In this document: piece by piece, positions 60,437-64,000 of the stretch
Layout: each line of letters opens with the position of its first letter
Numbering within the stretch: position 1 is the first letter of the stretch
Assembly: GCF_024169655.1 (NCBI RefSeq)
Contig: NZ_JALJWV010000001.1
Span: 2,299,001-2,363,000 of the forward strand
Origin: Pseudomonas marginalis
GTDB lineage: Bacteria > Pseudomonadota > Gammaproteobacteria > Pseudomonadales > Pseudomonadaceae
Direction of reading: 5' to 3'
DNA length: 64,000 bases
The notes under the pieces: model-generated
Database searches by the model: none
What the model was told of the DNA's origin: nothing
What the model saw: only the letters and a program-made list of their open reading frames with translations
Program-made: the position numbers and the translations under genes

Positions 60437-61303
60437 ATGAAAAAACTCATCGGCATCTACACCAGCCCCCGCGCCCATTGGGTCGGCGACGGTTTTCCGG
60501 TGCGCACGCTGTTTTCCTACGACACCCTGGGCAAGCACATCAGCCCATTCTTGTTGTTGGACCACGCCGGTCCGGCGGATTTCACCCCGACCGCACAACG
60601 TCGCGGTGTCGGCCAGCACCCGCATCGCGGCTTTGAAACCGTGACCATCGTCTACGACGGCGAAGTCGAACACCGCGACTCCACCGGGGCCGGCGGCACG
60701 ATCGGCCCCGGCGACGTGCAATGGATGACCGCCGCCAAGGGCATCCTCCACGAAGAGTTCCACTCCGAAGCCTTCGCCCGTAGCGGCGGGGTGCTGGAAA
60801 TGGTGCAACTGTGGGTCAACCTGCCGGCCAAGGACAAAATGGCCGACGCCGGCTACCAGACGATTGTCGACGGCGATATTCCGCTGCTGCCGTTGGCCAA
60901 TGAGGCCGGCCAACTGCGCCTGATTGCCGGTGAATTCGCAGGTACAAAAGGCCCGGCACGCACCTTCACGCCCATCGACGTGTGGGACCTGCGCCTCAAC
61001 GCCGACAAGGCGCTGACCCTGGATCTGCACGCCGGACGCAACACCGCGCTGGTGATCTTGCGCGGTACGGTGCTGGTCAATGGCGCAGAAATCGCGCGCC
61101 AGGGGCAATTGGCACTGTTTGAGCGCGACGGCACGCAACTGTCCCTGGAGCCCAGCGACGATGCCAGGGTGCTGCTGCTCAGTGGTGAGCCGATCGACGA
61201 GCCTATCGTCGGGCATGGGCCGTTCGTGATGAATACCGAGCAGGAAATCCATCAGGCGTTTGCTGATTTTCACTCCGGTCATTTCGGGCAGATGCAGCGC
61301 TGA
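60437..61303 (+). CDS. pirin family bicupin protein
   Basis: A 288-residue two-cupin protein of the longer pirin subfamily. Metal site motifs are GVGQHPHRGFETVT and GILHEEFHSE in the first cupin. The C-terminal domain has LDLHAGRNTALVILRGTVLV. Members act as quercetinase-like enzymes or transcription cofactors. Its substrate is unknown. It starts with a good ribosome-binding site (tggagg). It stands alone, followed by a REP remnant. Confidence 0.9.
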   Translation: MKKLIGIYTSPRAHWVGDGFPVRTLFSYDTLGKHISPFLLLDHAGPADFTPTAQRRGVGQHPHRGFETVTIVYDGEVEHRDSTGAGGTIGPGDVQWMTAAKGILHEEFHSEAFARSGGVLEMVQLWVNLPAKDKMADAGYQTIVDGDIPLLPLANEAGQLRLIAGEFAGTKGPARTFTPIDVWDLRLNADKALTLDLHAGRNTALVILRGTVLVNGAEIARQGQLALFERDGTQLSLEPSDDARVLLLSGEPIDEPIVGHGPFVMNTEQEIHQAFADFHSGHFGQMQR

Positions 61304-61323
61304 AAGGTTGACGCCAAGCCTAA

Positions 61324-61347
61324 TGTGGGAGCGGGCAAGCCCCCACA
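61324..61347. repeat. REP remnant hairpin
   Basis: tgtgggagcgggcaagcccc plus caca forms a short hairpin (tgtggg/cccaca) that looks like a REP element collapsed by deletion of its middle. It may help terminate or stabilise the pirin mRNA. The rest of the 200-bp gap holds a short aggctt/aagcct dyad at 61476-61489 and no gene. Confidence 0.6.
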
Positions 61348-61503
61348 TGCGTAATTGCATGGACTTGACCAGTGAGGCCGAGAGTGGTCGTTATGCTGTA
61401 AACGTTCGGCGGCGATCATGAGTTCGAACCGGCAGACTCTTCTTTGCGGACATGATCCGTATGCTTCCTTGGAATAGGCTTACAAGCCTGCCGACGCAAC
61501 TTT

Positions 61504-62730
61504 CTATTTTCCGGCTTCTTGGTCAGCTTCGAGAATCAAGCTCGGGGATGGGCCGCGAGCCTTTGCGAACCACCACATGGCAAATGTCCCAAGAATAGTC
61601 GTTAACACGGCCAAAATCAGGATTACGGTCTGGGTGCCCAAGGGCGCAGCTAACAAAGCCACCAGTAAACCTGCCAGAGGCTGGGACATGTTATTCAGCA
61701 GCGTGATCACACCTACCGTCTTGCCGAAGTCCTGAGGCGGTATCACCCGCTGCCGGATAGTGCGTATGTAGACGTTGAACATTTTGTCGAAGCCTGCGAT
61801 CAACAGGAAACCCAGCACATAGCCGAGCAGACTCGGACTCAGGGCGCTGATGAATGCCCCCGTTGCGATCATCGAATATCCGACACCCCCGAGGACTCGC
61901 AGAGGCAGCACCACCCGAGCGAGAAGGAACAGGATCACGATTGTTGTCACCGCACCCGCCGCCTGAAGCCCTGCATAGCTATCCTTGCCGGCGCTGTACT
62001 GGCCGATCACCATGGCCGCCGAAGTTGCCAAGGTGACACCAACGATCAGGTTGACGCCTACCGCCAGAATGATGATTTTTTTCAATTCCGCCAGGCTACG
62101 GATATGCCCAAAAGCGATCCGCAACGGCTGCAGCCAGATGTCTTGATGCTGCTCGAACACGTCCAGCGTCATACGGCCAAGACGTTGCCACGCCAGCATG
62201 CTCAGGTCTGCCAGCAGGAACAATCCGGCGATCCAAAGCACCACCCAATGCCAAGCCCAAACCTCAAGCATCAGTGCCGCCACCAGAGGCCCGAGGACCA
62301 GTCCCGTCTGGTCGGCGATCTGGGAGTAGGACAACGTCTTGGTGTAGCTGTAGTGCTGGAAGATATGCGGCATCAGCACTTCGCGAGCCATGATGCCTTG
62401 CGTGGTCAGCACTCCGCACAGTGCCGACAGCACCACTATCCAACCGATGCCACCAAAGATTCCGTAGAGCACCACCCCCAGCACACAGAGCCATGCCCGG
62501 TAGACCTGACTGATATGCAGGATCTTAATAGGCGGGTACTTGTCGCACAGCGCGCCGCACAGCGGGAACGCGAGAAATCGCGGTAGCGATTCGACGAAGA
62601 ACGCTAGCCCTGCCCATGAAGCGCTGTTGGTGGTCTGGAACACCACCAGCGGCACAATAAACAACAGGATCTGATCCGCCAGCCTCGATAGAAAGAGCGA
62701 GATAAAAAAGGCGAGGTAATCCTCACGCAT
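61504..62730 (-). CDS. MFS transporter
   Basis: A 408-residue transporter with 12 predicted helices. It starts with YLAFFISLFLSRLADQILLF, has the motif A loop GALCDKYPPIKI between helices 2 and 3 and VIPPQDFGKTVGVITLLNNM in the second half. It is closest in appearance to the macrolide/siderophore-type MFS efflux group (MefA-like). The substrate cannot be said. It is divergent from the MscS gene with a 224-bp shared upstream region. Codon use is a little less GC-biased than its neighbours. Confidence 0.85.
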   Translation of the reverse strand: MREDYLAFFISLFLSRLADQILLFIVPLVVFQTTNSASWAGLAFFVESLPRFLAFPLCGALCDKYPPIKILHISQVYRAWLCVLGVVLYGIFGGIGWIVVLSALCGVLTTQGIMAREVLMPHIFQHYSYTKTLSYSQIADQTGLVLGPLVAALMLEVWAWHWVVLWIAGLFLLADLSMLAWQRLGRMTLDVFEQHQDIWLQPLRIAFGHIRSLAELKKIIILAVGVNLIVGVTLATSAAMVIGQYSAGKDSYAGLQAAGAVTTIVILFLLARVVLPLRVLGGVGYSMIATGAFISALSPSLLGYVLGFLLIAGFDKMFNVYIRTIRQRVIPPQDFGKTVGVITLLNNMSQPLAGLLVALLAAPLGTQTVILILAVLTTILGTFAMWWFAKARGPSPSLILEADQEAGK

Positions 62731-62954
62731 AGGGAACTCCTTTGTGTAAGCGACGTGGCATAGCGGTCTGAAGAAACATCAGTATGAGTTTACAAGGTGT
62801 CTAGATAATCCGGCGCGATGCAAACGCCTGGTCAGTGCTGATGCAATCAGGTGGTCAGATACGGTGCAATTTCCCACCCGCATTTCGCTCCGCGCTATAC
62901 CCCCACATCCCCATTTCATGCGATCTTCTCGGCATTCACCCTGGAGTCGTCTGG

Positions 62955-64000
62955 ATGCCCTCATTTATCGCTGATCACCCCATGTTGTGCGCCCTGGCGC
63001 TGATCTTTATCGACATCGGTGTGTGGCGCCTGATTTCCGCTGACCTGGCCAACTGGAAGCTGGCGGCGCGGCTGGTGATTTTTGCGGTGTTCAGCGCCGT
63101 GTTGTTCAACGACGGCATGAACCCGATGCTCGTCGCGCCGTATGCCGACAACACCGCGTTGCACCTGGCCGCCACCGCGTTGCAGATCGGTTGGTGGCTG
63201 TTCGCGGCGCGGACCCTGACGGTGTTGCTCGGTGCGGTGATGATGCAGCGCGTGGGCCATACCGGTCGGCTGTTGCAGGACCTGCTGGGCGCGGTGATTT
63301 TCCTGATTGCGATCATCGCCGCCATGGCCTACGTGCTCGACCTGCCGGTCAAGGGCGTGCTTGCCACCTCCGGCGCGGTGGCGATCATCGTCGGCCTGGC
63401 GCTGCAAAGCACCCTCAGCGATGTGTTTTCCGGGATCGTGCTCAACACCACCAAGCCGTACCAGCTCGGTGACTGGATTTCCATCGACGGCACTGAAGGC
63501 CGCGTCACCGATATCGACTGGCGCGCCACGCGGTTGCAGACGTCCCAGGGCAGTATGGCAGTGATCCCCAATTCGTTGGCGGCCAAGGCCAAGATCATCA
63601 ATTTCTCGCGCCCGGCGGATATGTTCGGCCTGTCGGTCTGCCTGCAAGTCAGCCCCCACGCACGTCCGCAAACCGTGATCGAGGCGTTGGAACGGGCGAT
63701 GCAAGGTTGCCGGCCGCTGCTGGCAAAGCCGGCGCCGAACGTGGCGTTCAAAACCTCGTCCAGTGGCGGCGTCGAGTATGAAATCAGCGGTTTTGTACCG
63801 GCGATGCTACTCAAGCGCGAAGTGCGCAATCAGCTATACGACCTGGCTTTCCGGCACCTGCAGGCGGCAGGTGTCGGTCTGCTGTCGGCCACCGAAAGCA
63901 GCACGCCGCTGGCGCTGTCAGGTGCGCGGGCGTTGCTGGAGCGTTCGTCGATTTTCTCCACCTTGCGCCAGGAAGAGAAGGACACCTTCAGCCAGAACAT
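62955..64000 (+). CDS. MscS-family channel with probable cyclic-nucleotide-binding domain, 3' truncated
   Basis: The frame starts at ATG 62955 (MPSFIADHPM) and stays open to the window end, giving about 348 residues. Four or more transmembrane helices are followed by the MscS pore and beta domain: VLATSGAVAIIVGLALQSTL, SDVFSGIVLNTTKPYQLGDW and IDGTEGRVTDIDWRATRLQT. After the alpha/beta vestibule, the sequence reads LERSSIFSTLRQEEKDTFSQ, the usual entry of a Crp-like cyclic-nucleotide-binding domain. This suits the bCNG-type channels, which are gated by cyclic nucleotide rather than by tension. The rest is outside the window. Confidence 0.82.
   Translation, partial: MPSFIADHPMLCALALIFIDIGVWRLISADLANWKLAARLVIFAVFSAVLFNDGMNPMLVAPYADNTALHLAATALQIGWWLFAARTLTVLLGAVMMQRVGHTGRLLQDLLGAVIFLIAIIAAMAYVLDLPVKGVLATSGAVAIIVGLALQSTLSDVFSGIVLNTTKPYQLGDWISIDGTEGRVTDIDWRATRLQTSQGSMAVIPNSLAAKAKIINFSRPADMFGLSVCLQVSPHARPQTVIEALERAMQGCRPLLAKPAPNVAFKTSSSGGVEYEISGFVPAMLLKREVRNQLYDLAFRHLQAAGVGLLSATESSTPLALSGARALLERSSIFSTLRQEEKDTFSQN

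Noticed and set aside
61421..61430. agttcgaacc as the T-arm of a tRNA
   Set aside because: No matching acceptor, D or anticodon arms were found around it.

Overview
The window is a high-GC (roughly 60-63% by eye) gamma-proteobacterial chromosome segment that looks like the Pseudomonas fluorescens group. The evidence is codon use, the density of AraC/GlxA and LysR regulators, pirins and REP elements of the type gtgggagggggcttgccccc, and a colanic-acid-like capsule locus whose gene order matches what I remember of P. fluorescens SBW25. No rRNA, tRNA, prophage, IS or CRISPR was recognised. Both window edges cut genes: a GlxA/AraC regulator at the left and an MscS-type channel at the right.

Layout. 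1-8.9 kb: regulators (GlxA/AraC types, a convergent pair of winged-helix/STAND ATPase regulators, LysR), a YhaK-type pirin and a secreted 13-residue-repeat protein. 8.9-15.4 kb: an ABM-domain/amidohydrolase/YcaC-type hydrolase operon with LysR genes on both sides, a 233-bp tandem array built from REP elements and deleted copies of the ycaC 3' end, and a degenerate GGDEF gene coupled to an AraC gene. 15.4-22.3 kb: a TonB receptor, a beta-propeller phytase and a private ExbB/ExbD/TonB set, with a PhoB-box-like site upstream. 22.5-29.2 kb: a chemoreceptor with a FliA-like promoter, and an EmrA/EmrB/TolC-type efflux operon with an AraC gene upstream.

29.5-54 kb: a Wzy-dependent capsule/exopolysaccharide locus. 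It holds wzb, wzc, flippase, polymerase, pyruvyl and acetyl transferases, a nitroreductase-like protein, glycosyltransferases, GDP-fucose genes (gmd, fcl, gmm, manC), a yjbE/wza/yjbF/yjbG/yjbH export set, and wcaJ on the opposite strand. Next to wcaJ lies an AT-richer three-gene regulatory operon (pseudo-receiver plus winged helix, degenerate EAL, winged helix). In SBW25 such an operon is, as I recall, the positively autoregulated RsmA/E-controlled switch for stochastic capsulation. Here the first gene has an AGGGA motif in its ribosome-binding region and a 24-bp near-palindrome upstream.

54-64 kb: a 2OG-Fe(II) oxygenase with a MetQ-MetN-MetI importer (MetN lacks the NIL domain), a MASE2-GGDEF diguanylate cyclase, a secreted M20 peptidase, a second pirin, an MFS transporter and a truncated MscS channel that seems to enter a cyclic-nucleotide-binding domain. 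The strongest system-level stories are the bistable capsule switch with candidate shared operator boxes, and the phosphate-responsive phytate-scavenging operon.
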